From: Tunturiibacter empetritectus
GTDB taxonomy: Bacteria > Acidobacteriota > Terriglobia > Terriglobales > Acidobacteriaceae
DNA: 64,000 nt
Assembly (NCBI RefSeq): GCF_014201375.1
Contig: NZ_JACHDZ010000004.1
Coordinates: 434,001 to 498,000, forward strand
Direction of reading: 5' to 3'
Every line of letters begins with the position of its first letter. Position 1 is the stretch's first letter. Below, in pieces: positions 55,070 through 63,773 of the stretch. Under the pieces are notes generated by a model. It searched no databases and was not told where the DNA came from. It saw only the letters and a list, made by a program, of their open reading frames with translations. A program made the translations under genes and the position numbers.

Positions 55070-56602
55070 CTAGTTCCTCACGATCCCCGGAGGAACCCAA
55101 TCCTTGTTCAGAATCGCGTCCGCCGGCCAATACATCCTTAGAAAGGCGATATAGCCGCCCTTCGCAGGAGTAGGCAGCCAGTTGCAGAACTGCTTCGACC
55201 CCGCAGGTGGAGCCGTTGCCTGCAGATACAGATCCAGCGACCCGTCCCCGTTGAAGCACGCCGAGTGGTTCTGCACCATCGGCATTCCCACCGCATTCCA
55301 GTTCGCCGCAGGATCCGGGCTCGGCACCAGTTTGCCGTCCGCATCGTAGATCGTCAGCGACCAGAACCCTCCCGGATGCACTGGCGGAACACCACCCGCG
55401 TCCACGCCCACCGGGAGAAAGTGGATCGCGTAGTTCACATCGCCACGCAACTTAATTCCTCTCCCATCGGTCTGCGTATATCCGTACACAGCGTCTTCTT
55501 TCCGGTTCGCCCCAAGAGCTTGCTGTGCCACCTCCGCCCTCAGCAGATACCGTCTGCCATACACTCCCACGTCGAGCGACACCGTCCATCCCGTCGCCGT
55601 AGGTTTCGTCGCCGGCACATTATCCAGAATGCTGTTGGCCGCAGCCACGGCATCCTGCAGGTTCTCCAGCCTCGCCTTATGCAGCGTCGTGCAATCGAAG
55701 TTAGTCCCGGTCAGCGGAACGCTCCCCTTCGTCGGATCATCGTTCTTCACCACCAGCCCCAACCGCAGCAGACTCGGCGTAACCAGGTCGTCCTGTCCCG
55801 TGATCGGAAGATTGAAGTTCAACATCGCCGCGAGATTCTGGTAGAACGCGCACGCGTCCATCCCCGCCACCTGTCGCAGCGGCGGCGTCATCGTATCGGC
55901 CAGCGGCTGCACCGACAACGTGTCCGGCGGAGTGAATGTTTCCCCTGCCACGTATTTGCTCAGCGGAGTCAGCGTCAGCCCCGGATAGAGGTTCTTCACA
56001 ATGTCTTTGATATCCCAATCAGATCCCGTCGTATAGATCCGGCCGATGATCCACATCGAGCTAGTCGGAATCTTGATCGTCTTCACCACCGGAATCGTAA
56101 TCGCTGGCTGTTCATGCCCATTGCACGCCGGCCCCACCAGAGCATAGTTGCCCTCCGGGCTGCTCTTGTCCGTGCCCGGCGAATCCCCGCTCACCTCCGT
56201 CCAGCCGTCCAGCATCTGCATGATGAAGAAGCGGCCGCCAAAGTTTGGCAGATGAAGAATCACCGGCTCCTCGCACAGATTCAGAAACGACGAGGCGTAG
56301 AGCGTCGACGTGCTGGGAAGCACAACCGCCGTAAAGGTGGCGTTCGGCAGCACCGTCTCTTTTCCAAATTGATTGAGTGGAGCTGCGCCTAACTTAGTCA
56401 TCGCGTCCGGAACCGTCGTCCCCGTTCGTCCCGTCACGCCGAACATCATCAGGGGGTAGCCATAGATGTAACTCACCACTCCATCGAATAGAGCAGGGGA
56501 AACGTCTCGCTGAATATCCTCCAGCGTCTGTCCGTACCCACACCTGCCCGCAACTGCGAGCATCACTAGGGCCACGAGGGTAACCTTGCATAGTCTCTTC
56601 AT
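55070..56602 (-). CDS. DUF1254/DUF1214 domain secreted protein
   Basis: A 510-residue exported protein with signal peptide (about 1-24). The N-terminal half (YGYPLMMFGVTGRTGTT, PNATFTAVVLPST) corresponds to DUF1254, and the C-terminal part (HPGGFWSLTIYDADGKLVP, NHSACFNGDGSLDLYLQA) to DUF1214, a pair almost always fused. The family is widespread in soil bacteria and of unknown biochemical role. Position gives no clear partner. Confidence 0.9.
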   Translation of the reverse strand: MKRLCKVTLVALVMLAVAGRCGYGQTLEDIQRDVSPALFDGVVSYIYGYPLMMFGVTGRTGTTVPDAMTKLGAAPLNQFGKETVLPNATFTAVVLPSTSTLYASSFLNLCEEPVILHLPNFGGRFFIMQMLDGWTEVSGDSPGTDKSSPEGNYALVGPACNGHEQPAITIPVVKTIKIPTSSMWIIGRIYTTGSDWDIKDIVKNLYPGLTLTPLSKYVAGETFTPPDTLSVQPLADTMTPPLRQVAGMDACAFYQNLAAMLNFNLPITGQDDLVTPSLLRLGLVVKNDDPTKGSVPLTGTNFDCTTLHKARLENLQDAVAAANSILDNVPATKPTATGWTVSLDVGVYGRRYLLRAEVAQQALGANRKEDAVYGYTQTDGRGIKLRGDVNYAIHFLPVGVDAGGVPPVHPGGFWSLTIYDADGKLVPSPDPAANWNAVGMPMVQNHSACFNGDGSLDLYLQATAPPAGSKQFCNWLPTPAKGGYIAFLRMYWPADAILNKDWVPPGIVRN

Positions 56603-56987
56603 ATTGTCTCCGTTTGAAAGTGAATTTCGACACCAGGGGCCGCTTCGGGGGGCCGATCAACAAGTTCGGGGGCCGATCAACAAGGTCGTCAGAATCTCAG
56701 AACGGGGAGAAAGAGATGAGATCCAGGCACGTCGAATACTCCGCATTATGCGGATTTGTGTGGAGTCATGGCTGGTAAGAATGAGGCCGTTGCGCACATG
56801 GCGAAACCTATGCACTTAGAGGGGAAGTGGCCCAAGCCAACAATCTACCTGCGCAGGAAACAAAATGTCTACAGGAAAGAGGTTAAAAATTGCCCCAGCA
56901 GTAGCTCTGCATTGCCACGCGCTTTCTCCATCAAGAGAACCACCAAGTTCAACAAAGCATTGAACCGCATCTTCCCGTAGCGCGACT
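56603..56987. other. Gene-free stretch with one tandem repeat
   Basis: No frame here looks like a real protein. It must carry the promoter of the DUF1254 gene (minus). The notable element is the 20-bp tandem repeat at 56644-56684; the rest shows nothing I can identify. Confidence 0.5.
56644..56684. repeat. Tandem 20/21-bp repeat upstream of the DUF1254 gene
   Basis: TTCGGGGGGCCGATCAACAAG (56644-56664) is followed at once by the same sequence with one G fewer (56665-56684). A third unit begins but breaks off after two bases (GT at 56685). It lies 42 bases upstream of the DUF1254 start codon, so it could touch the promoter. Confidence 0.85.
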
Positions 56988-58364
56988 TTATCGGGCAGCT
57001 TGAAAATTGACTGTGATAGTCGTCTCAATCTCTACGGGTGAGCCGTTCAGAAGATAGGGCCTGTAGGTCCAAACCTGGACGGCGCTAATCGCGGCTTTCG
57101 TCAAATCGGGATCAGCAGGTAGGACGGGGTCAAGACTAACAACCTGCCCCTCTTTACCAATGATTGCCGTAAGGACTACCTTCCCTCCGATTCCGCGCTC
57201 CCTCAGCGCCTGCGGGTACACGGGTGCAAACATCTTGATTCGTAACGAACTAGCGATCTGCGGCGAAACTTTGACTATCTCCATTCCAGATGGGGTCGCA
57301 AGCAATGAATCAGTGGAAGGCACTGAAGATCCTGCCGAGTTTTCTAATGTCGTCGCAAACTCAAAGGTAAGAGCAGCCTCTACCTGAACTGGACTACCTT
57401 GGCTGACGGCTGGCTTGAGCTTCCATTTGAGAAGCTGGTCGCGTGCCGCTTCCTGAAGGCCAGCGTTATCAGAGTTGAGTGGGTAAGCTTCACGGATTCT
57501 GCCGTCTCGATCGGCGGAGATATACATGCTAAGTCTTCCCCGCGTGTTGCCGCTGTGGACAGCTGGCCAGGTAAGCCCAGGCTGGCCGGAGGCAAGTTGA
57601 TAAAACGCATCCTGGTTTATCTTGGCGCTTACTATCGGGCCTGAAGACGGGTCAGGAATATCCGGTAGAACAGGCAGGGTGGTTGATTTATCGATCTCCT
57701 CAAGCACCTCCACCGTTCCAACCAGATTTGTACCAGGTTCCGGATCGTTCACATATTTACGCGCGATTCGCTTCTTGCCGAAGTCTTGCGGATCCTGAAA
57801 TTCAATATCGTAGCCGGGCCGGACGACGGATGAGAGTGTGCCGTCACTGTTGAAACAGATCACGGTAAATGCGTCGTTGTTAAGCGAGGCTGTTCCTATT
57901 TTGAACTGAGCGCGCGCGCAACTGGAACTGGGATGCCCATTCGTGGTCGTTGTTTGAACAATACGAGCACTGACCTGATTCCAAAACGCGGTATCTTCCA
58001 AAGGATCAATCGAAGCAGTAACAAAGCTTCGAAGCCAGATCGGATAGTAGTCGCTGCTGTCGCGTTCTTTTGTAACGCCTCCTTGCACCTCGATAGTCTG
58101 TCGAAAGTCAGGCGAATCGATGGCGCGTTGCCAGAGAGTCGCAGACTGCCAAAATTCCTCAATCGTGGCTCGATAGGGAGAATTCGGATTCGTCGGCTCC
58201 GATATAGAGACTTTCAGATGAAAAGGCCGAGCTTTTGGTCCTGTTAGTGATGAAAGCGTCTGAGCGTGCGTCAAGGCCGAGTTTGGACTGTCGTCAATCG
58301 CATAGGAGATACGACACAATGCCATAACCAAAAGGAGGCAGCTCATTCGAACGCTCTGTTTCAT
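56988..58364 (-). CDS. Secreted protein with two TonB_C-like domains
   Basis: A 458-residue protein with a cleavable-type signal peptide (about 1-22). The first 230 residues match nothing I recognise. Then come two TonB_C-like units: about 270-345 (GRLSMYISADRDGRIREAYP, LLKWKLKPAVSQGSPVQVEA) and about 380-457 (GGKVVLTAIIGKEGQVVSLD, VQVWTYRPYLLNGSPVEIET). Unlike true TonB at 7.6 kb there is no proline-rich spacer and the N-terminus looks cleaved, so it is unlikely to energise receptors; the role may be binding or regulation. Confidence 0.8.
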   Translation of the reverse strand: MKQSVRMSCLLLVMALCRISYAIDDSPNSALTHAQTLSSLTGPKARPFHLKVSISEPTNPNSPYRATIEEFWQSATLWQRAIDSPDFRQTIEVQGGVTKERDSSDYYPIWLRSFVTASIDPLEDTAFWNQVSARIVQTTTTNGHPSSSCARAQFKIGTASLNNDAFTVICFNSDGTLSSVVRPGYDIEFQDPQDFGKKRIARKYVNDPEPGTNLVGTVEVLEEIDKSTTLPVLPDIPDPSSGPIVSAKINQDAFYQLASGQPGLTWPAVHSGNTRGRLSMYISADRDGRIREAYPLNSDNAGLQEAARDQLLKWKLKPAVSQGSPVQVEAALTFEFATTLENSAGSSVPSTDSLLATPSGMEIVKVSPQIASSLRIKMFAPVYPQALRERGIGGKVVLTAIIGKEGQVVSLDPVLPADPDLTKAAISAVQVWTYRPYLLNGSPVEIETTITVNFQAAR

Positions 58365-58707
58365 TTCAGCATTCTAACTAACAAATCCCTTGCTTTTCCA
58401 ATTCGTAACTGGCAAAGTAACAAAGCGTAGGAGAAGCCCAATGAACACCAAATCGCACAACATGATGCGTAGATCCCCAGAGACGAACTATCTCTGCGGC
58501 GATCGCCGGGCTATACTTCTCACCTGCCAATAGCCGCTAGCGGACGATCCTACGCAACTCGCACGCACAAATAATTTCGATGAAGTGTCAGGAGAGACCT
58601 ATCTCCTCACTTCTACGAGTTGTCCCCTGTCGCGGACGCTACGCGCACTCACGAAGCTGCGCCCGCAAATAATCCAGCCAGGCGCTGGTTAGAAAGAAAG
58701 GCCCGCC
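58365..58707. other. Gene-free stretch, little visible
   Basis: This should contain the promoter of the TonB_C gene and the start region of the broken Cys-rich gene. Two loosely similar segments (near 58543 and 58632, each with GCGGACG and GCAAATAAT/ACAAATAAT) hint at a degenerate repeat, but identity is low. Confidence 0.4.
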
Positions 58708-59030
58708 ATGGGCAAGCCATACATCAAGGGCGGGACTCCGATTGGCTCGGACTCGCTCTGCAAAACGTGCTGCTACGCGCACATTATGATCGGTTACCGA
58801 GAGTCGGAGATGGTCACAATGTGCAATGAAGTCCACCCCAACATCGTCGTCCCGTCCTCATCTACGAGTGTTCGAGCTACTACGACAAGAACCGGCCGAA
58901 CTACGAGCAGATGCAGAAGCTCGCCATCGATGTCACACCGGGCCCGCTCAAGCCTGTGGGTTTCAAGATCGGCATCGGCTTCCAAGAAGCTGCTCTCGCA
59001 CGCATCTGTGACGACGAAGACGATGAGTAG
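58708..59030 (+). pseudogene. Small Cys-rich protein gene broken by a frameshift
   Basis: Frame 1 from ATG 58708 reads MGKPYIKGGTPIGSDSLCKT and on through CCYAHIMIGYRESEM to NEVHPNIVV near 58851. From there frame 3 continues naturally with VLIYECSSYYDKNRPNYEQM, QKLAIDV and ends DDEDDE-stop at 59030. The intact product would have about 107 residues with Cys in SLCKTCC, TMCNE, YECSS and RICDD, suggestive of metal binding. One base appears to be missing at 58849-58854; no slippery heptamer is present, so decay or a sequencing error is more likely than programmed frameshifting. Function unknown. Confidence 0.72.
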
Positions 59031-59106
59031 CCAACCCGCAACTTACCAACTGAAAATGTCCATTTTTGCCCCGTTCCCTAACGCGAAGATGGACACTTCA
59101 ATCGTT

Positions 59107-59631
59107 CTACTTCCCGCTCGGCGGATACTTCTTGAACATCTTCGCCACGGCCTTATCGATCTTCTGGCTGTTCTTATCTGGCTTGTCGGACAGAGTGTCC
59201 TTCGCCGCCCCACGCCAGACCAACTGCTTCGTCTTCCCGTCGTTGATATCCACCACCAGTGTCCCCACATTGGTGACGGACTGGTTCACCGTAGCCATGC
59301 CACCACCCCGCCTCCACCCACCGCCCATTCCCGTCGCCACCGCCTGATGCTGCTGCGAGACCCCCGCGCCATAAGTCACAAACACATCGGGAGACTGTTC
59401 TACCTTCCTCATACCCTTCTCTGCCAGCTGGCCGTCGATCGCTGCAACGATTCGCTGGTCCATCAGGGGATTCGACGTCGGACGCATCGGCTTGATCCAG
59501 GCGTAAGTCTTGAAGTCCGAGAAGTTACTAATGTTGTGGTCCCAGTCCACAACCACCGACTGCGCATGACCAACCAGCGTAGACAGGAAAGTAACAGCCA
59601 CCAGCAGAAGGATCTTCGCGCTTGACCTCAT
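59107..59631 (-). CDS. DUF4136 secreted protein
   Basis: A 174-residue exported protein (signal peptide about 1-24, ending VGHAQ). Features of DUF4136 are VVVDWDHNISNFSDFKTYAW, VAAIDGQLAEKGMRKV, DVFVTYGAGV and the C-terminal VWRGAAKDTL with KIDKAVAKMFKKYPP. The family is of unknown function and often lipid-anchored; here no lipobox Cys is seen. I start at ATG 59631 (GGAGAGGA upstream); the longer frame to 59691 lacks a signal sequence. Confidence 0.86.
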   Translation of the reverse strand: MRSSAKILLLVAVTFLSTLVGHAQSVVVDWDHNISNFSDFKTYAWIKPMRPTSNPLMDQRIVAAIDGQLAEKGMRKVEQSPDVFVTYGAGVSQQHQAVATGMGGGWRRGGGMATVNQSVTNVGTLVVDINDGKTKQLVWRGAAKDTLSDKPDKNSQKIDKAVAKMFKKYPPSGK

Positions 59632-59732
59632 GGGTTCGTCCTCTCCGGACACTGAAAACGGATGAACTACCGAACGCGGCCATCTTAGCAAAGCCTGTCA
59701 CAACCAGCGTCACAAATTAGGAGGGCCCCTCT

Positions 59733-60485
59733 TTAGCGGGTTCCATGCACGGTCTTGGCGCTATGCACTGAGCAGGCGGCCGGCACATTCGTCATCTGTT
59801 TCGCAAACACGCGATAGCTCACCGTCCCCGGCCGCAGCGTCGACCAGTACCCCGAACCTGACAGCAGCGCCTTATGCTTCTCGATGATCTGCTTATCCAG
59901 AATCTTCACGCCGCACTCAAGATTGTTCTTCGGCTGCAGGATCGTCCTGTCCGGATCACCCACCTTCAACTTTTTATCCCGCTCCCAGTCGAAGTCGCAG
60001 CCATACCGCTTCTGGTCCTCATAAGTAAGCTGCAGTAGGCCCGAGGTTCGGCCCGGACGCCCCGTCACCTCATCCTTCACCAGCATCTCCGGCTGCGCAT
60101 GCTTGGCCTGCACCGTCGGCTCGAGGCCTGCCTCCGCCCCCGCCAGAGCTTGAAAGAAGTAAGCCCAGAACGCCCGCTTGTCGTCCTCCGCCATCCCGTA
60201 GAACGCCGGACAGAACCGCTTGACGTCATGCGGCACCTGGCCCGACAGCATCGCCGGCGGCAACGCCAGCTCCACAATCTTGTCCCACTCCGGATCCCAC
60301 GTCGGCTCACCCACCTCCGCCTTCTTCACATCAATTGGAGTAGCCGGTGCGGGCTTCATCGCTGGCGCCGGAACCGCCGTAGCCTGCGCCTCATGCTTTC
60401 CGCATCCCATCAGCATCGACGCAGCCAAGCCACCAGCCAAAACTACCCCAACCCAAAGACCTCGGACCCTTAGACTTCGGTTCAT
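59733..60485 (-). CDS. Lysozyme-like / transglycosylase-like lipoprotein
   Basis: A 250-residue exported protein begun at ATG 60485; the frame stays open far upstream but without sense. The lipobox SMLMGC places the lipidated Cys near residue 28, followed by a Pro/Ala linker. The C-terminal domain has the pattern of SLT-type murein-cleaving folds: AYFFQALAGAEAGLEP with a central Glu, RTSGLLQLTYED, and NNLECGVKILDKQI. Activity on peptidoglycan is plausible but the catalytic Glu is only inferred. Confidence 0.68.
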   Translation of the reverse strand: MNRSLRVRGLWVGVVLAGGLAASMLMGCGKHEAQATAVPAPAMKPAPATPIDVKKAEVGEPTWDPEWDKIVELALPPAMLSGQVPHDVKRFCPAFYGMAEDDKRAFWAYFFQALAGAEAGLEPTVQAKHAQPEMLVKDEVTGRPGRTSGLLQLTYEDQKRYGCDFDWERDKKLKVGDPDRTILQPKNNLECGVKILDKQIIEKHKALLSGSGYWSTLRPGTVSYRVFAKQMTNVPAACSVHSAKTVHGTR

Positions 60486-60647
60486 GCATACACCCTTACG
60501 TTCGTTTAGAAGAGGGGCCCAGCACAGGAAGATGCCGTCTGCGAGCGCGCAGTTGCAGAGACGGCACACGATAGGTCTCGATTCCCGATCAAATCCGCTG
60601 CCTTCTCCTCTGGTTCTTGCAGTAGACTCACCCCAAAGGAGCCAACC

Positions 60648-61013
60648 ATGCCTCCCACCTTCGGTAACGGCAAGATCTGCTACCTCGAAATCCCCGCCAC
60701 GGACGTAGCCGTCTCCTCCGCCTTCTACGCCAACGTCTTCGGCTGGTCCTTGCGCCAGCACGGCGACGGCACCACCGCCTTCGACGACGGCGTCGGCGAG
60801 GTCAGCGGCATGTGGGTCCTCAACCGTCCGCCCTCCACCCACCCCGGCATCGTCATCTCCATCATGGTCGACAGCGCCATCGCCACGGTCGATCGCATCA
60901 CAGCCCACGGCGGCGAGATCGTCCAACCCATCGATCCCAACGCGTCAGAGATCACCGCCCACTTTCGTGACCCCGGCGGCAACGTCCTCGGCATCTACCA
61001 GGAGCGCGGCTGA
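60648..61013 (+). CDS. VOC (glyoxalase/bleomycin-resistance fold) protein
   Basis: A 121-residue cytoplasmic protein with the vicinal-oxygen-chelate fold: GKICYLEIPATDVAVSSAFY at the start and the matching FRDPGGNVLGIYQERG at the end, with AIATVDRITAHGGEIVQ between. Only weak metal ligands are visible, so it may be a binding protein rather than an enzyme. The ATG 60648 has AAGGAG upstream. It converges with the DinB gene. Confidence 0.9.
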   Translation: MPPTFGNGKICYLEIPATDVAVSSAFYANVFGWSLRQHGDGTTAFDDGVGEVSGMWVLNRPPSTHPGIVISIMVDSAIATVDRITAHGGEIVQPIDPNASEITAHFRDPGGNVLGIYQERG

Positions 61014-61023
61014 TCGCTCTGCC

Positions 61024-61563
61024 CTACTTCACACCCTTATTCGGATCCCAGACCCCTTGCAGCTTCCGCACGTAGACCATCTGCCCGATGTGATAAGCGT
61101 TGTGCGTTCCAACATGCGCGATCCGGGAGGCCCACAGTGAGATCTTCGCATCATCCGCCGCCTCCACCGCACTCTCCCAATCGGTCATCACCTGGTCCAA
61201 CTGCTTGACCGTAGTCTCCCAGCTCTTCGCGTCGAAGTTGTTGAACGTCTCGTCATTGTTGCCGTCGAACTTTGCCGGAGTCTCACCCTTGAACTTCGCG
61301 AGCATATCGCGATCCCAGAAGACAAGATGATTTGCCAGCTGTCCTACGGAGTGATTCCCACTCTTGTCCGTCCAGCTCGCCTGTGCCGGGGTCAGCCCCG
61401 CCACCGCGGTATTCGCCGGGACAAACCACTCCGCCTTGTTATGCGTCGTCCGCAGCTGCTCCAGCAAAACAGCCTTCAACGTCATCGGCTTCTCCTGCTG
61501 CCCCAGCGCAAAGCTGGACGCAGCCACAACAAACACCACCAGACCAACCAGAACTCGCCTCAT
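61024..61563 (-). CDS. Secreted DinB-like (YfiT fold) protein
   Basis: A 179-residue protein with signal peptide (about 1-21) and a DinB four-helix domain. Three His likely bind metal: HSVGQLANHL (about 70-80) and the C-terminal pair in HVGTHNAYHIGQM. DinB/YfiT-fold enzymes include metal-dependent thiol transferases, but secreted ones are uncharacterised. The second DinB-like gene lies 0.5 kb away, beyond the dispersed element. Confidence 0.86.
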   Translation of the reverse strand: MRRVLVGLVVFVVAASSFALGQQEKPMTLKAVLLEQLRTTHNKAEWFVPANTAVAGLTPAQASWTDKSGNHSVGQLANHLVFWDRDMLAKFKGETPAKFDGNNDETFNNFDAKSWETTVKQLDQVMTDWESAVEAADDAKISLWASRIAHVGTHNAYHIGQMVYVRKLQGVWDPNKGVK

Positions 61564-61684
61564 AAAGCTCTCCCTGGATCACGATTTAGCGCACGACAAC
61601 TGTAGACCGTTTGGAGGGACCATTCTACGGTGCAGACGGTATCAAAAAGCTGCGTCCCGGCTATTCGCGCCGTGTGCAAAACCG

Positions 61685-61933
61685 TGTCAAGCCCCGGACA
61701 GTCGAAAACCCGGGCCAGACAAGGAGATTCGCGTGGCGTATGAGTTATATCCCAGCAGCTATACTCGAAGTACAAGACAGAAAAAGAAAGCCCCGGGCAC
61801 CTATCCGGGGCTTTCTCCTTTGTTTGAAATATTTTGCAAGTAACCCTAATGGAATGAATATTTTGCAGATGGCCCCCTCTAACTGACTGTATTGATTGGA
61901 CTTACGCGCCGGTAATAGGGGGGGGGGTACCCC
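61685..61933 (-). repeat. Dispersed intergenic element, copy 2 (reverse orientation)
   Basis: Read on the minus strand this copy runs in the same block order as 15484-15750: GGGGTACCCC (61924-61933), CGCG and CCAAT (61895-61908), TCTGCAAA (61862-61869), CAAAATAT (61829-61836), GC-rich hairpin plus T's (61781-61816), AGTATAGC (61758-61765), the exact 22-nt block (61727-61748), and GGGGCTTGACA (61685-61695). It sits downstream of the DinB-like gene at 62030 and upstream of the one at 61563, filling most of the 466-bp gap there; the remaining bases show nothing. Confidence 0.8.
61781..61816 (-). terminator. Hairpin terminator inside element copy 2
   Basis: Perfect 12-bp stem AGAAAGCCCCGG (61785-61796) / CCGGGGCTTTCT (61805-61816) with an eight-base loop. 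On the minus strand it is followed by TTTTT (61781-61785). It would end minus-strand transcripts from the gene at 62030. Confidence 0.85.
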
Positions 61934-62029
61934 TCCAGGCTACGGCGTCACCGCCGCCCGCTGCGCCAGCAGATAAGAGGCGTGATCACTATCGGTTAAG
62001 CTTTGCGACTTCAGTGCGGCGAATGCGAG

Positions 62030-62572
62030 TTATTTCTCGCTGCTTGGTGGCACCAGTCCCTTCAATCGCAGATAGAGCGCCAGCGTCGCGTACTGTTCAT
62101 TGTCATGCGACACCGTTCCCCACATGATTCCGATGCGCGATCGCTTCGCGTTGAACACATCAAACATATCTCCCAAGTTCGCATCCGTTACCGCGGCGAA
62201 CGCCTTATCGCACTCTGCGAACGAGGCCTTCAGTCCTTCGACGATGGCTGCTTTGTCCGCCGTATCCGCGGGAACCTTCGCAAGTTCGGCAGCTGCTGTA
62301 CGGTTTACCGCGCCGCACGTCCGCAACTGTGCCTCTGTTACGTGGTTGACCACGCGCGCATAGGTTCGTACGTCCGGCGTCGGCTTGAACTGGTAGTCGC
62401 TCTCCGGCATCCTATCGGCGGACTTCAGGATGTTACCTTTCTGCGCCGCATAGCCGCGTTGCACCTCAGCCGCAGGCCCACTTGGCCCAGTTGGAGCAGC
62501 TGGTGCTTGTCCCATCAACACACCTGTTGTCATCACCATCGCCATCGCGAACATCACACGCATCGATTGCAT
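62030..62572 (-). CDS. Secreted DinB-like protein (second)
   Basis: A 180-residue protein with signal peptide (about 1-21, ending LMGQ), begun at ATG 62572 with GAGGTGA upstream. The mature part is helical with DinB features: NILKSADRMPESDYQFKPTP, VVNHVTEAQLRTCG, and SHDNEQYATLALYLRLKGLV at the end. Two His (NHV and SHD) and possibly a third provide the metal site. It is distinct in sequence from the DinB gene at 61.0 kb. Function unknown. Confidence 0.84.
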   Translation of the reverse strand: MQSMRVMFAMAMVMTTGVLMGQAPAAPTGPSGPAAEVQRGYAAQKGNILKSADRMPESDYQFKPTPDVRTYARVVNHVTEAQLRTCGAVNRTAAAELAKVPADTADKAAIVEGLKASFAECDKAFAAVTDANLGDMFDVFNAKRSRIGIMWGTVSHDNEQYATLALYLRLKGLVPPSSEK

Positions 62573-62631
62573 CCGTTCACCTCGTGTCTCAAGCCTACCG
62601 CTACCCGCGATCTGCACCTAGATTTTTTGTG

Positions 62632-63648
62632 TCAATGCTCTGTCATTTCTGAATTCGACGGCTCCGCGGCCCAATAGTTACTCCGCGCCGACACCACAAG
62701 CTCCGGATGGCGAGCCAGCCGCACCTTGATCGTATGCAGCCCCGGCTCCAAAGAAGTCGGTGTAAAGCTGAGTACGTAGCTGTTGTGAAGGTGATTCGTC
62801 AAAATGCCGAGATCCTGCGTCAACTCCTGCGCACTGTCGAAGCTGCTCCACTCGCCACCGGACAGCGTTGCCATCTCGGCAGACGTATTCTTCCGCATCG
62901 CACCAAAGATCAGCCGTAGTGGCTCACTCAAATTGAAGTAGGCCTGGTAATCGCCTTCTCCAACATGCAAGGGCGGATTCAGATGCGCTGGATCCTTGAA
63001 AGCCTGCCGCGCCGCTGTCTTCTCTGCCGAAAAAGTCACGCTGTAGATCGCGGTATTGCTCTCTCCCAGCTCACGCACGATATCTTTCATTGCTGCTTTG
63101 CTTCCATCGTCATGCTCCTGGCTGATCAGCAGAATCGCCCGGCGATTTCCGATAGGCCGTTTCGAGAGTAGGTCCAACCCAAACGAAATTCCATCGAAGA
63201 TCGCCGCCCCTTTATCTCCCACATCAGGATGATCGATCGCTTCTCCCCACTCCGCAACATTCGACGTAAACGGAAAGGCCGCCTCCGGCTTGCTGTCGAA
63301 GTTCACAATCGACACCTCGTTTGGCGCCCCGCCTATTAGTGACTCCAGCATCGTGTCGAGATTCGCATAACTCGGAAACTGCCCCCGCGCATCCCCACCG
63401 GTCTGCATCAGCACCACCAGCGACAGCGGCCTCTGCGTCTCCCCCTCCAGCGTCACCTTCTGCGGAACCCCATTGTCGGTCAGCACAAAATCTTCTGCCC
63501 GAAGCGAGAACACTAGCTCCTTACCCGGAGTCTGCACCAGCGTCGGCACAACCACCAGCGTCGTGGTGGTATGCAGCGTCGTCTGCGCCAATGCCGCGCT
63601 AGTCCAAACACCAACGAAAACAACGAATTCTCGCAGTCTCAACTTCAT
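62632..63648 (-). CDS. VWA-domain protein of the acidobacterial (VWFA-related) type
   Basis: A 338-residue exported protein (signal peptide about 1-21). It has the Acidobacteria-typical VWFA-related layout: an N-terminal beta stretch (TTTLVVVPTLVQTPGKELV, FSLRAEDFVLTDNGVPQKVT), and a von Willebrand A-like domain (PLSLVVLMQTGGDARG in place of the usual DxSxS, RRAILLISQEHDDGSKA, NTAIYSVTF), ending LHTIKVRLARHPELVVSARS. The metal-site Asp-x-Ser-x-Ser is replaced, so metal binding may be lost. Such proteins are numerous in this phylum; their role is unknown. Confidence 0.9.
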   Translation of the reverse strand: MKLRLREFVVFVGVWTSAALAQTTLHTTTTLVVVPTLVQTPGKELVFSLRAEDFVLTDNGVPQKVTLEGETQRPLSLVVLMQTGGDARGQFPSYANLDTMLESLIGGAPNEVSIVNFDSKPEAAFPFTSNVAEWGEAIDHPDVGDKGAAIFDGISFGLDLLSKRPIGNRRAILLISQEHDDGSKAAMKDIVRELGESNTAIYSVTFSAEKTAARQAFKDPAHLNPPLHVGEGDYQAYFNLSEPLRLIFGAMRKNTSAEMATLSGGEWSSFDSAQELTQDLGILTNHLHNSYVLSFTPTSLEPGLHTIKVRLARHPELVVSARSNYWAAEPSNSEMTEH

Positions 63649-63773
63649 GGTGTCTCATTTAGACGAGCCAGCGGCCTATCGGCACGGGAGAACCAGCAAA
63701 AAAGGTATCCTATAAAAGACACCCGCCACACCAAACAGTCTCGTACTCAAGCCAGCAACAAGGAAACAGCATA

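Noticed and set aside
56756-56980. Possible small gene of about 74 codons
   Set aside because: GTG start without a ribosome site, no recognisable fold, and the same DNA is open on the other strand; I see no reason to call it.
61727-61843. Short peptide frame inside element copy 2 (AAGGAG-N6-GTG start, about 36 codons) with a similar-looking frame in copy 1
   Set aside because: The similarity starts with VAYEL in both copies, but upstream blocks align in different frames and the hairpin shifts the rest, so conservation is at nucleotide, not protein, level.
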